64,000 bases of DNA from Tenggerimyces flavus. Lineage in GTDB: Bacteria > Actinomycetota > Actinomycetes > Propionibacteriales > Actinopolymorphaceae. Location of the stretch: NCBI RefSeq assembly GCF_016907715.1, contig NZ_JAFBCM010000001.1, forward strand, positions 4,030,001 through 4,094,000, read 5' to 3'. A program made the position numbers and the translations under genes. Position 1 is the first letter of the stretch; each line of letters begins with the position of its first letter. This document shows, piece by piece, positions 42,645 through 51,010 of this stretch. The notes under the pieces were generated by a model that ran no database searches, was not told where the DNA came from, and was given only the letters and a program-made list of their open reading frames with translations.

Positions 42645-42719
42645 GTGATCATGAACGTGATCATGAAGCCAGACAGCCGTATGCGACGGGTTCCCTTTCA
42701 TGATCACGTACATGATCAC
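42645..42719. repeat. 75-bp inverted-repeat element, copy 2
   Basis: Left arm 42645-42668 and right arm 42696-42719 pair at 22 of 24 positions around a 27-base centre, the same layout as copy 1 at 30253-30327. The left arms of both copies are identical. The centre matches copy 1 at 17 of 27 positions when reverse-complemented, with CCGTC.CATACG in common, so the copies are inserted in opposite orientations. Confidence 0.8.
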
Positions 42720-42799
42720 CGCCGGCGCAGGCGAGTCCCGGCTTCAGAGCACTTGGGCGTTCCAGCCCACCGCAGATGCGGGAAGCCAAGAAACGACGA

Positions 42800-42827
42800 G
42801 TGGCGCGGAGGAGATCCTCCGCGCCAC
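42800..42827 (-). terminator. terminator of the group 2 sigma-factor gene
   Basis: A perfect 13-bp stem, GTGGCGCGGAGGA (42800-42812) and TCCTCCGCGCCAC (42815-42827), located 36 bases after the sigma-factor stop on the minus strand. The minus-strand tail TCGTCGTTTCTTGG is moderately U-rich. Confidence 0.8.
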
Positions 42828-42863
42828 CGTCCATATCGTGACAGCTGCCTGGGTGTACTGGCC

Positions 42864-43823
42864 TCAGGCCGCGTTGGGGCCGACCAAGTCCGCGTCGGCG
42901 ATCTTGCGTAGGCGGTGCAACGCGTCCCGCTCGAGCTGGCGCACGCGTTCGCGCGACAGTCCGAACCGGTCCGCGATCTCGGCGAGCTTCCACGGCCGGC
43001 CGTCTTCCAGGCCGTACCGCAGGCGGACGATCTGCGCCGAGCGGTCGTCCAAGGTCTCGATCAGCGACGAGAGCCGCGAGCTGGACTCGGCCGCCACAAC
43101 GGTCTCGTCCGGTCCGGGCATCACGTCACGGGCCACCAGGTCGCCCAGCGACGTCTCGCCGTCCTCGTCGACGGTGACGTCGAGCGACACGTGGTCGCGT
43201 CCCCAGCTCACCAGCTCCTCGACCCGCTGCTCGGGCACCCCGAGCTGGGCCGCGAGCTCCGCGGTCTCCGGGTCGCGTCCCAGCTGCCGCTCCAGCGACC
43301 GGCGGGCCGAACCCAGCGCGTTCAGGTCTTCCACCACGTGCACCGGCAGCCGTACGACACGCGCCTGCTGCGCGATGCCGCGGGTGATGGCCTGCCGGAT
43401 CCACCACGTGGCGTACGTGGAGAACTTGAAACCCTTGGTGTAGTCGAACTTCTCGATGGCTCGAATCAGGCCGGTATTACCCTCCTGAACGAGGTCCAGC
43501 AACGGCATCCCGGACCGGCCGTACTTCCGTGCGACGGAGACCACCAAACGCAGGTTGGCCTCCAGGAAGTGACGCTTGGCCCGATGCCCGGCTTCCGCGA
43601 GCCAGACCAGCTCCTCGTACGTGGCGTTGGCGGGCGCCTTCTTCAGACCTGCCGTGCCCTCGTCGAGCAGTTGCTCGGCGTACAGGCCGGCCTCGATGGC
43701 CAGAGAAAGTTCGACCTCCTGAGCCGCATCGAGCAGCGGTGTACGCGAGATCTCGTCGAGGTACCGGCCGACTAGGTCGCGGTCTTCGGCGTGATCACTA
43801 GCTCGTGTGCGACGAATAGCCAA
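42864..43823 (-). CDS. group 2 RNA polymerase sigma factor (SigB/HrdA-like)
   Basis: A 319-residue RpoD-related sigma factor without the long region 1.1. Region 1.2 is DLVGRYLDEISRTPLLDAAQEVELS. Region 2 has [42 protein letters not shown] and [15 protein letters not shown] (2.4). Region 4.2 is WKLAEIADRFGLSRERVRQLERDAL. It is of the non-essential class used in stress or stationary phase. The start is TTG 43823, supported by GGGAGGAG at the right spacing; no ATG or GTG fits. It is clearly more distant from the two SigA-type genes at 61-63 kb than those are from each other. Confidence 0.93.
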   Translation of the reverse strand: MAIRRTRASDHAEDRDLVGRYLDEISRTPLLDAAQEVELSLAIEAGLYAEQLLDEGTAGLKKAPANATYEELVWLAEAGHRAKRHFLEANLRLVVSVARKYGRSGMPLLDLVQEGNTGLIRAIEKFDYTKGFKFSTYATWWIRQAITRGIAQQARVVRLPVHVVEDLNALGSARRSLERQLGRDPETAELAAQLGVPEQRVEELVSWGRDHVSLDVTVDEDGETSLGDLVARDVMPGPDETVVAAESSSRLSSLIETLDDRSAQIVRLRYGLEDGRPWKLAEIADRFGLSRERVRQLERDALHRLRKIADADLVGPNAA

Positions 43824-43949
43824 CGTGGCTCCTCCCGGGTCGATCTACGCGCCCCCTTGAAGGAGGAGCGCTCGTCGTTCCCAACGTGCTACGCACCTGG
43901 TCAATTCCCACTTCAGGCCCGAACAGCCGTACCGAAAATGTGGCGCCCG

Positions 43950-45512
43950 TCACAGATCGTTCGCCGGCTCATGATCGGCCTGTCCGTCTCCGGCCGCGTG
44001 GATCATCCGAACGGTCTGAACGGTGTCCGCTTCGGCCGCGGCCTTGTCGTCTCGATACCTGAGAACGCGCGCGAACCGCAGCGCCATTCCCCCGGGGTAG
44101 CGGGTCGAGCCCTGGACGCCGTCGAACGCGATCTCCACGACCTGTTCCGGCCGTACGTACACCGTCCAGTCGTCCCGGCGCGTCTCCAGCTCCTGGAACC
44201 GCTCGGTCTGCCACCGCAGCAGCTCGTCGGTCAGCCCCTTGAACGTCTTGCCGAGCATCACGAACTCGCCCGTCGTCTCGTCCCGCGCGCCGAGGTGCAG
44301 GTTGGACAGCAGGCCGGTACGCCGGCCGTGCCCCCACTCGACGGCCAGCACGACCAGGTCGAGCGTGTGCCGCGGCTTGACCTTGATCCAGGCGGCGCCG
44401 CGCCGGCCGGCGTCGTACGTCGCGTCCAGCGACTTCACCACCACGCCCTCGTGGCCGCGCTGGACGGCGTCGGCGAAGTACGCCTGCGCCTCGTCGACGT
44501 CCTCGGTGACGATCCGGGGCACCCGCAGACCCTCCGGCACCAGCCGCGCGAGCACCTCCCAACGGGAAGTCCCCGGCTCGGCCAGCAGGTCAGTACCGTC
44601 GGCGTGCAGGATGTCGAAGAAGAACGTGGACAACGGGGTCGTCTCGCGCAGCTTGGCGACGTCCGTACGCGACCCGGTCCGCGAGGCGGTGACCTGGAAC
44701 GGCTTCGCCCGCCCCGCCGCGTCGAGCGCGATCACCTCGCCGTCGAGGATCACCGTCTTGACCGGCAGCGCGAGCACCGCCTCGACCACCTCGGGCAGCC
44801 GGGGAGTGATCTCGTCGAGCGTGCGGGTGAAGATCCGTACGTCGTCGCCGTGGCGATGCACCTGCACGCGGATCCCGTCCAGCTTCCACTCCACCGCGGC
44901 CGGCCCGCCGATCTTCTCCAGCGCGTCGGCCATCGACGGCGCCGGCGAGGCGAGCATCGGCTTCAACGGGCTGCCGACGGTCAGCGCGAACTGGTCCAAA
45001 CCGCCACCGCCCAGGACGGCCGCCGCCACCGGCGGGATCGCCCCGGCGACCATCACGGCGTGGCGGACCGCCGCGACCGGCTGGCCACTGGTCCGGATCA
45101 CCGCGTCGAGCATGATCCCGTCCAGCGCGCCCTGCCGCAGCTCGCCCGCCACCAGGCCCATCAGGAACCGCTGCTCCGCGGCCGTCGCCCGCTCGGTCAG
45201 CGAGCCGAGCAGCCGCTTGCGCTCGGCCTGCGAGCCGGCGCCGGAGACGTGGGAGAGCTGTTCGAAGGCCGTGTCGACCTCGCTGACCGTGATCGACTCG
45301 GTCGACGCCGGCTCGGGCATCGCGCGCAGCGAGGCGTAGCCCACGCCCGTACGGCGTTGCCGGAGCTCACCGGCGAGGTATCTGACCACCAGCTCCACCT
45401 CGGCCGGCGTGTCTGCCGCTCCGAGGGCCGAGGCGAGGTGCCCGATCTTCGCCAGGCGCGACGACGTGCCCGCCACGGCGGCGGACGTACGGACCAGGTC
45501 GGCGAACAGCAT
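43950..45512 (-). CDS. lig: ATP-dependent DNA ligase
   Basis: A 520-residue ligase of the three-domain type (DNA-binding, adenylation and OB-fold), like archaeal/eukaryotic ligase I and mycobacterial LigB. The N-terminal DNA-binding region includes LAGELRQRRTGVGYASL and GELRQGALDGIML. The nucleotidyl-transferase active site is AAVEWKLDGIRVQVH (Lys210). Later motifs are LDGEVIALD, GHEGVVVKSLDATYDAG and WIKVKPRHTLDLVV. It seals nicks in repair, as a supplement to the essential NAD-dependent LigA. The ATG at 45512 removes an improbable basic extension. Confidence 0.93.
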   Translation of the reverse strand: MLFADLVRTSAAVAGTSSRLAKIGHLASALGAADTPAEVELVVRYLAGELRQRRTGVGYASLRAMPEPASTESITVSEVDTAFEQLSHVSGAGSQAERKRLLGSLTERATAAEQRFLMGLVAGELRQGALDGIMLDAVIRTSGQPVAAVRHAVMVAGAIPPVAAAVLGGGGLDQFALTVGSPLKPMLASPAPSMADALEKIGGPAAVEWKLDGIRVQVHRHGDDVRIFTRTLDEITPRLPEVVEAVLALPVKTVILDGEVIALDAAGRAKPFQVTASRTGSRTDVAKLRETTPLSTFFFDILHADGTDLLAEPGTSRWEVLARLVPEGLRVPRIVTEDVDEAQAYFADAVQRGHEGVVVKSLDATYDAGRRGAAWIKVKPRHTLDLVVLAVEWGHGRRTGLLSNLHLGARDETTGEFVMLGKTFKGLTDELLRWQTERFQELETRRDDWTVYVRPEQVVEIAFDGVQGSTRYPGGMALRFARVLRYRDDKAAAEADTVQTVRMIHAAGDGQADHEPANDL

Positions 45513-45551
45513 GCGACGCATTCTGCCTGCCCGCACCGACATCCGGGCAGT

Positions 45552-45589
45552 ACGAAGGGCGGCGCCCGGGGAGTAGCGCCGCCCTTCGT
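45552..45589 (-). terminator. perfect hairpin downstream of the HtrA-type protease gene
   Basis: A perfect 14-bp stem, ACGAAGGGCGGCGC (45552-45565) and GCGCCGCCCTTCGT (45576-45589), with a 10-base loop. It lies about 90 bases after the pepD stop and before the ligase start on the same strand, so it probably separates the two transcripts. No U-run follows. Confidence 0.7.
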
Positions 45590-45679
45590 GTGTTGCCACC
45601 GCTCACCGCAGCCTCAGCACCGTCAGTCCGCCCGCGGCAAGCGGCTTCTCTTCTCGGGAACCAACCCGTGAGGGTTGAC

Positions 45680-47038
45680 TCAACGTGGCCAGTTCGGAGG
45701 CAACTGACCGGGATCGTTGGGGTCCTGCTCGCCGTTCGGGTCCTCCTGCTGGTTCGGGTCCTCCTGCTGCGACTGCGGCTGCTTCCCGCCGTCGCTGCCG
45801 AGCGTCGCGTCGACGGTCTGGCTCTTTCCGTCGCGGACGAACGTGACCGTGACCTTCTCGCCCGGCCGGTGCGAACGTACGGCCGCGATCAGGCTGTCCG
45901 CGTCCGCGATCGACCGGTCACCGAGCTTGGTGACGACGTCGCCGACCTTCAGCCCGGCCGCCTCGGCCGCGCTGCCCGTGGTGATCTCACCGACCTGGGC
46001 GCCGGACGTCTCCGTACCGGTCGACTGGGTCAGCGACACCCCGAGCTGGGCGTGCTCGGCCGTACCGTCCTTCAGCAGCTCCTGCGCGATCGGCCGGGCC
46101 TGGTCGACCGGGATCGCGAAGCCGACGCCGATGTTGCCGCTCTGTCCGCCTTGCGACCCTCCGACGGTCGCGATCGCGGAGTTCACGCCCACCAGCTGGC
46201 CGGCCATGTTGACCAGCGCGCCGCCCGAGTTGCCGGGGTTGATCGCCGCGTCGGTCTGGATCGCGTCGATCACCGTGTTCGTACTGGTGTCCTCGGGGTC
46301 GCCCGTACGCACCGGGCGGTTCAGCGAGCTCACGATGCCCGACGTCACCGTGCCGGACAGCCCGAGCGGCGACCCGATCGCGACGACCTGCTGGCCGACC
46401 GCGAGCGTGGAGGAGCTGCCGAGCTGGACCGGCGTCAGGCCGGAGACGCCCTGGGCCTTGATCACCGCGAGGTCGGTCGTCGGGTCGAGCCCCACGACCT
46501 CGGCCTTGGCGGTCTTGCCGTTGGAGAACGTGACGGACAGCTCGCCGCCGTTCGCGCCGACCTGCGCCACGTGGTTGTTGGTGAGGATCTGGCCGTCGGC
46601 GGAGAGGACGACGCCACTGCCGCCGCCGGTCTGGCCTTGTGCGCTGCGCATCGTGATCGACACGACGCTCGGCAGCACCTTGGCGGCGACCTGCTGGACG
46701 CTGCCGGCGGCGGGAGTGTTGCCGCTCGGCTGGTTCTGCGCGGGCGGCTGCTGGAGCGCCGTGTTGGCCGGCGCCTCCTGCCGCGGTGCGAACGCGTACG
46801 TGGCCGCGGCTCCGGCGCCGCCACCGATCAGGCCGGCGGCGACCGCCGCGACGACCAGTGCCGCGATCCCGCGCCGGGGCTTCGAAGGCCCGCGGCCAGG
46901 CGGTGGCTGGTGTGGCGGTTGCTGCGGCGGATGGGGTGGCTGCGGCGGCTGCCCGTAGGGGAACGGCCGGTACGGTCCCGGCTGCGACTGCCCGTACGGC
47001 GGCTGCGGCCCGAGGGGGATCGTCGGCGTCTCTGTCAT
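45680..47038 (-). CDS. pepD: membrane-anchored HtrA/DegP-type serine protease with PDZ
   Basis: A 452-residue envelope protease. Residues 1-55 are a cytoplasmic Pro/Gln/Tyr-rich tail, and 57-80 a transmembrane helix. The trypsin-like domain has the triad His156 (LTNNHV), Asp189 (PTTDLAVI) and Ser271 (NPGNSGGAL). A PDZ domain follows (GEITTGSAAEAAGLKVGDVVTKLG), then an acidic Gln/Pro tail. It degrades or chaperones misfolded envelope proteins. Its position after the mprA-mprB pair is the order found in Mycobacterium tuberculosis, where MprA controls pepD. The start is ATG 47038. Confidence 0.93.
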   Translation of the reverse strand: MTETPTIPLGPQPPYGQSQPGPYRPFPYGQPPQPPHPPQQPPHQPPPGRGPSKPRRGIAALVVAAVAAGLIGGGAGAAATYAFAPRQEAPANTALQQPPAQNQPSGNTPAAGSVQQVAAKVLPSVVSITMRSAQGQTGGGSGVVLSADGQILTNNHVAQVGANGGELSVTFSNGKTAKAEVVGLDPTTDLAVIKAQGVSGLTPVQLGSSSTLAVGQQVVAIGSPLGLSGTVTSGIVSSLNRPVRTGDPEDTSTNTVIDAIQTDAAINPGNSGGALVNMAGQLVGVNSAIATVGGSQGGQSGNIGVGFAIPVDQARPIAQELLKDGTAEHAQLGVSLTQSTGTETSGAQVGEITTGSAAEAAGLKVGDVVTKLGDRSIADADSLIAAVRSHRPGEKVTVTFVRDGKSQTVDATLGSDGGKQPQSQQEDPNQQEDPNGEQDPNDPGQLPPNWPR

Positions 47039-47107
47039 GACAATGAGCCTTCCCGGTGATGCTGAGATGACACTGAGAGGTTCCCGAGAGGTCGCCAAGA
47101 AGGCTGT

Positions 47108-48514
47108 TTACCTCGGGTGAATCGGGCCCGGCGTACCGGGGATGCGCAGCGACATCAGCGCGCCGCCGCTGGGTGCGCGGCCCGCCTGCACCATGCCGCC
47201 GTGCCGGTCCGCGGCCTGTTTGACGATCGCGAGGCCGAGCCCCGAGCCGGGCATCATCCGCGCCTCGGTGGAGCGGTAGAACCGTTCGAACACATGCGGC
47301 AGGTCGGCCTCGTTGATGCCTGGACCCTGGTCGGTGACCGTGAGTAGCCCGCCGCGCAGGTCGACGGTGACGACGCCGCCGGGCGGGCTCCACTTGGCCG
47401 CGTTGTCGAGCAGGTTGGTGATCGCGCGTTCGAGGAGCTGGACGTCGCCGATCGTGTTCCACGGGGCGAGGTCGACCTTGAACGCGACACTCGGCGCGCG
47501 GAGCCGTACCCGTTCGATGGAACGGCGTGTCACATCGGCCAGGTTGACCGCGCCACGGGCCGAGGCGGCGGGATCCTCGCGGGAGAGCTCGACGAGGTCG
47601 CCGACGAGCGTGGTGAGCTCGAGCACCTGGGCGCGGACATCGCGGAGCAGGGCGACGCGTTCCTCGGGCGGGAGGCCGTTCGTGCCCTCGCTCTGGGCGA
47701 GCAGGTCGAGGTTGGTGCGGAGGCTGGTGAGAGGGGTCCTCAGCTCGTGCCCGGCGTCGGCCACCAAGCGGCGTTGCCGGTTGCGCGCCTCGCCGAGCGC
47801 GCCGAGCATCGCGTTGAAGCTGTGCGCGAGCCGGGCGAGTTCGTCGTTGCCCTGCACGGGAATCGGCCGGAGATCCTCGGTACGAGCGACGTGCTCAGCA
47901 GCCGCGGTGAGGCGGCGGACGGGTTGGAGGGCGGTACGTGAGATACCCCACCCACCCCAGGCGGCGAGACCGACCCCGATGCCGCCGACGAGGAAGAGGA
48001 CGAAACCGAGTGCCCCGAGGATGCGGTTGCTGTCACCGGTCCATTGGGCCATCACGAGTGCTTGACCGTCCTGGACGGGAACAGCGACGACGCGGTACTC
48101 CTTGCCCGTGGCCGGGTCGCGCGTGGTCCGGATGCTGTCGGGCGCGAAACCGCCGGCGACCTCGATCTCCGGGACGCCGTAGGGCGGTGCGCCACGATCC
48201 GGCGATGACACAGCCTCACCGAGCGCGTTGACCAGCGCGATCTTGAGGTCGCCAGCGCCCAACGCTTCGGCCGGGATCTCGCGCAGCACCCGGACGTTCG
48301 TCAGCGGTCCGCCTGAGGCGGCGTGAGCCCGCGCGAGCAGGTTCGAGTCCACTTGGTGCAGCAGCGACATCCGCACCGTGACGTATGCCGAGACCGAGAT
48401 CAAGACCACCAGCAGGCCGACGCCGATCGCGGCGAAGATACTGACCCGCTTGCGCAGCGGAAGGTTCTGCAGCCGATTCCTCGCTGTCGCCGTCCACTCG
48501 TCCATCGAGCTCAC
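47108..48514 (-). CDS. mprB: envelope-stress sensor histidine kinase (MprB-like)
   Basis: A 468-residue kinase. The first transmembrane helix (about 25-47) and the second (about 165-187) flank an extracellular sensor domain of about 110 residues. Then come a HAMP domain, the H-box [20 protein letters not shown] with the phospho-His, N box [17 protein letters not shown], and G boxes [12 protein letters not shown] and [20 protein letters not shown] 48514 overlaps the mprA stop (GTGA); ATG 48505 is an alternative. In mycobacteria MprB senses envelope stress. The downstream protease gene suggests the same circuit. Confidence 0.9.
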   Translation of the reverse strand: MSSMDEWTATARNRLQNLPLRKRVSIFAAIGVGLLVVLISVSAYVTVRMSLLHQVDSNLLARAHAASGGPLTNVRVLREIPAEALGAGDLKIALVNALGEAVSSPDRGAPPYGVPEIEVAGGFAPDSIRTTRDPATGKEYRVVAVPVQDGQALVMAQWTGDSNRILGALGFVLFLVGGIGVGLAAWGGWGISRTALQPVRRLTAAAEHVARTEDLRPIPVQGNDELARLAHSFNAMLGALGEARNRQRRLVADAGHELRTPLTSLRTNLDLLAQSEGTNGLPPEERVALLRDVRAQVLELTTLVGDLVELSREDPAASARGAVNLADVTRRSIERVRLRAPSVAFKVDLAPWNTIGDVQLLERAITNLLDNAAKWSPPGGVVTVDLRGGLLTVTDQGPGINEADLPHVFERFYRSTEARMMPGSGLGLAIVKQAADRHGGMVQAGRAPSGGALMSLRIPGTPGPIHPR

Positions 48515-49191
48515 GGTGGGGTGTCCCTCAAGACGTACCCGACCCCCCGCACCGTGTGCAGCAGCCGCGGCTCGCTCTCGGCTTCGGTCTTGCGGCGCAG
48601 GTATCCGACGTACACCTCGAGCGAGTTCGCCGACGTCGGGAAGTCGAAGCCCCACACCTCTTCGAGGATCTGCGTCCGCTCCAGCACCTGCCGCGGGTGG
48701 CGCAGGAACAGCTCGAGCAACGTGAACTCCGTACGCGTCAGGCTGATGTACCGCCCCGCCCGCGTCACCTCACGGGTCGCGGGGTCGAGCACGAGGTCGG
48801 CGTACTCCAGCTTCACGCCGTCGGCCGACGGCCCGGTACGCCGCAGCAACGCGCGTACGCGGGCGAGCAGTTCCTCCAACGCGAACGGCTTCGCCAGGTA
48901 GTCGTCCGCACCCGCGTCGAGCCCGGCGACCCGGTCTGCGACCGCGTCGCGCGCGGTGAGCACGAGGATCGGCACGTCGTTCCCCGACGCGCGGAGCGCG
49001 CGGCAGGTCGCGATCCCGTCCAGCCTGGGCATCATGACGTCCAGCACGACCGCATCGGGGTGCCGGCTCGCCACGTGACGAAGGGCCTCCTCGCCGTTCT
49101 CGGCGACGTCGACCTCGTAGCCGTTGAACACGAGCGACCGGCGGAGGGAGTCCCGGACCGCCTGATCGTCGTCGACGACAAGAATGCGCAC
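48511..49191 (-). CDS. mprA: OmpR-family response regulator (MprA-like)
   Basis: A 226-residue regulator. The receiver domain has VDDD at the N-terminus, phosphoacceptor Asp51 in [13 protein letters not shown], and Lys101 in [11 protein letters not shown]. The winged-helix domain has [22 protein letters not shown] and the terminal [15 protein letters not shown]. It is phosphorylated by the adjacent MprB-like kinase and presumably activates pepD. The GTG at 49191 opens directly into the first beta strand (VRILVVDDD). The gene is divergent from the MerR-type regulator. Confidence 0.93.
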   Translation of the reverse strand: MRILVVDDDQAVRDSLRRSLVFNGYEVDVAENGEEALRHVASRHPDAVVLDVMMPRLDGIATCRALRASGNDVPILVLTARDAVADRVAGLDAGADDYLAKPFALEELLARVRALLRRTGPSADGVKLEYADLVLDPATREVTRAGRYISLTRTEFTLLELFLRHPRQVLERTQILEEVWGFDFPTSANSLEVYVGYLRRKTEAESEPRLLHTVRGVGYVLRDTPP

Positions 49192-49249
49192 GCCGTCAGT
49201 GTGCACGCTCCACCTGAGGCGATGCTTAACGCCGCGCGATGATGGTCCG

Positions 49250-50041
49250 GTGGCACCCGACACCCCACTGTCGATCAGCGAGTTCGCGCGGCGGACGCGG
49301 CTGTCGTTGAAGGCGCTCCGGCTGTACGACCAGCTCGGGCTGCTCAAGCCGTCGGAGGTCGCGTCGAACGGCTACCGCATCTACCGGGAGAGCCAGCTCG
49401 AGACCGCGCGGATGGTCGCGCTGCTCCGGCGCCTCGACATGCCGCTGGACGTGGTGAAGTCCGTGGTGTCCGCTCCTTCCAGCTCGGAGGCGTCCGAGCT
49501 GATCGCGTCGTACTGGGACGGCGTGGAGCGGCGCGTGGCCGACCAGCGGGAGCTGGCCGCGTACCTCGGCGGCCGGCAGGCGGAGCACGAGGTGTTCGAA
49601 CGAGAGGTGCCCGAGCAGCTGGTGCTGACGGCTCTGCGGCACCTTCGGATCCAGGAGATGGAGCCCTGGTTCAACGAAGCTCACCCGGCGCTGATGCGGC
49701 GGGCCGCGACGTTCGGAGGTCTGGTTGGGGCGCCGTACCGGATCTTCCACGGCGCGGTGAGCGAGGACTGCGACGGCCCGGTCGAGCTGTGCGTGCCGGT
49801 CGCTTCGCCGGGTGAGGGCCTGCGGGTCGAGCCGGCGCGGCGGGAGGCGTACGTACGGGTGAGCCGGGCGCGGTTCGAGTTCCCACAGATCCTGTCCGCG
49901 TACGAGGCCGTCGAGCGCTGGATGTCCTCGAACGACCGGCCGTGCGCGGGGCCGCCGCGGGAGATCTACGTGGCCGGACTGGGCTACGCGACGGCGCGGC
50001 CGGAGGAGATCGTCTGCGAGGTCGCGTTCCCGCTTGGCTAG
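49250..50041 (+). CDS. MerR-family regulator with GyrI-like effector domain
   Basis: A 263-residue regulator. The N-terminal winged helix is [26 protein letters not shown] with [26 protein letters not shown], followed by a coiled linker helix. The C-terminal 140 residues look like a GyrI-like/SOUL effector domain ([31 protein letters not shown]), as in BltR/BmrR drug sensors. It lacks the Cys motifs of metal sensors, so it is not an obvious partner for the MerR-type promoter at 11.2 kb. The start is GTG 49250. Its stop shares a 4-bp overlap with the acylphosphatase gene. Confidence 0.88.
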   Translation: MAPDTPLSISEFARRTRLSLKALRLYDQLGLLKPSEVASNGYRIYRESQLETARMVALLRRLDMPLDVVKSVVSAPSSSEASELIASYWDGVERRVADQRELAAYLGGRQAEHEVFEREVPEQLVLTALRHLRIQEMEPWFNEAHPALMRRAATFGGLVGAPYRIFHGAVSEDCDGPVELCVPVASPGEGLRVEPARREAYVRVSRARFEFPQILSAYEAVERWMSSNDRPCAGPPREIYVAGLGYATARPEEIVCEVAFPLG

Positions 50042-50322
50042 GGCGTATAGCGGGTGATGGCGAAGCCGGCGAGCCCCTCGACCGGCTCGTCCTCGTACTC
50101 GACCGAGTCGACCTTCGCCATCGGCGGACCGGAGCGACACCAGGTGAGCATCGCGTCCACGGCGGTCGCCGAGCCCTCGAAGACCGCCTCCACCGCGCCG
50201 TCCGGGCGGTTGCGGACCCAGCCGGCCACACCGCGCTGGGCCGCCGTCCGCCGGCAGGTGTCGCGGAAGAACACGCCCTGTACCCGGCCGTGGATGACGA
50301 CCCGGACCCGTTGCTCGGCCAT
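50038..50322 (-). CDS. acyP: acylphosphatase
   Basis: A 94-residue enzyme that hydrolyses carboxyl-phosphate bonds such as in acetyl or 1,3-bisphosphoglycerate phosphates. The signature VRVVIHGRVQGVFFRDTCRRTAAQRG contains the catalytic Arg of the phosphate loop, given here as GRVQGVFFRD, and the Asn of GVAGWVRNRPDGAVEAVFEG. Length and fold are standard. The start is ATG 50322. It is convergent with the MerR-family gene; both stops lie in CTAG at 50038-50041. Confidence 0.94.
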   Translation of the reverse strand: MAEQRVRVVIHGRVQGVFFRDTCRRTAAQRGVAGWVRNRPDGAVEAVFEGSATAVDAMLTWCRSGPPMAKVDSVEYEDEPVEGLAGFAITRYTP

Positions 50323-50401
50323 TCCGGGAGCGTATCGAGGTGTAGAATCGCGCCGAACTGGGCAAACCGTCCTGCGCGGACCTGACGGTTTCGCACAGTA
50401 G

Positions 50402-50419
50402 TTATCCACAGCTGTGGAT
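50402..50419. promoter_or_regulatory. DnaA-box palindrome upstream of the lipoprotein gene
   Basis: TTATCCACA at 50402-50410 equals the classical DnaA-box consensus, and ATCCACAGCTGTGGAT (50404-50419) is a perfect 16-bp palindrome carrying an inverted second half-box. It lies 67-84 bp before the lipoprotein ATG at 50486. There is no dnaA, dnaN or further box cluster, so it is not an origin. Confidence 0.5.
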
Positions 50420-50485
50420 TCTGGCTGCGGTTACAGATGGTAAGGTGTGCCTCGTTCTATGGCAGACCACGACGAGTAGGGACGT

Positions 50486-51010
50486 ATGCGGATGTGGCGG
50501 GCATTCGTGACCGCGGCTGTGCTCGTGCTGGCGACAGCCTGCACGGGAACCCCCGAACCACCCGTGGTCGAGACCGGCGACACGCCTGCGGCCTCCAAGT
50601 CACCGACCGCCGCTCCCACGAGTTCGGCGGAGCCGGCGGACGAGTTCGCGCGTCAGTACATCCGTGCCACCAACACCGCACTCACCAAGGGTGACGTCAA
50701 GCAGCTGCGCGACCTGTCGGTGCCGAGCTGTGAGTCGTGCGCGCGGAACGCCGACGCGATGGAGACGTTCCACTCCAACGGCGGCTCGTACCAGGGCGAT
50801 CCCAGCTGGCACATCACCGAGGTCAGCAAGCCGACTGGCACCGACCCGGCGACGGTGTCGATGTACGTCCAGGTGAAGCCGCATCAGGTGGTCGCCAAGA
50901 AGGGCGCGGCACCGAAGCCCAGCCAGGAACGCGTGTTCCTGATCGATCTGACTCTCGGCAAGGAGGACGGACGGTGGAAGGTCAGAGACCTCGTCATCAA
51001 CAGCGGGTAG
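50486..51010 (+). CDS. DUF6318-family lipoprotein
   Basis: A 174-residue predicted lipoprotein. The signal peptide ends in VLATACTG, with the modified Cys at residue 19. A Pro/Thr/Ser linker (to about residue 50) leads to the DUF6318 domain, with ARQYIRATNTALTKGDVKQLRDLSVPSCESC and the ending KEDGRWKVRDLVI. The fold resembles NTF2-like lipoproteins. The role is unknown. The next gene starts inside its 3' end. Confidence 0.82.
   Translation: MRMWRAFVTAAVLVLATACTGTPEPPVVETGDTPAASKSPTAAPTSSAEPADEFARQYIRATNTALTKGDVKQLRDLSVPSCESCARNADAMETFHSNGGSYQGDPSWHITEVSKPTGTDPATVSMYVQVKPHQVVAKKGAAPKPSQERVFLIDLTLGKEDGRWKVRDLVINSG

Larger units (their letters stand above)
41825..42799. other. gene desert with several structured elements
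   Basis: About 975 bp in which I find no convincing protein gene on either strand. It holds a hairpin CCCCCGG (42037-42043) / CCGGGGG (42054-42060), a 15-bp tandem repeat (42374-42445), a long stem with 22-base arms (42494-42561), the second 75-bp element (42645-42719), and a degenerate 35-bp direct repeat (42565-42599 and 42774-42808). It is closed on both sides by similar minus-strand hairpins. A non-coding RNA on the minus strand is possible. Confidence 0.55.

Noticed and set aside
50402-50410. Replication origin suggested by a perfect DnaA box
   Set aside because: There is no cluster of boxes and no dnaA, dnaN or rpmH gene nearby.
50436-50456. Iron-box-like sequence upstream of the lipoprotein gene
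   Set aside because: GGTAAGG and GCCT fit part of the IdeR/DmdR consensus, but only about half of the positions match.
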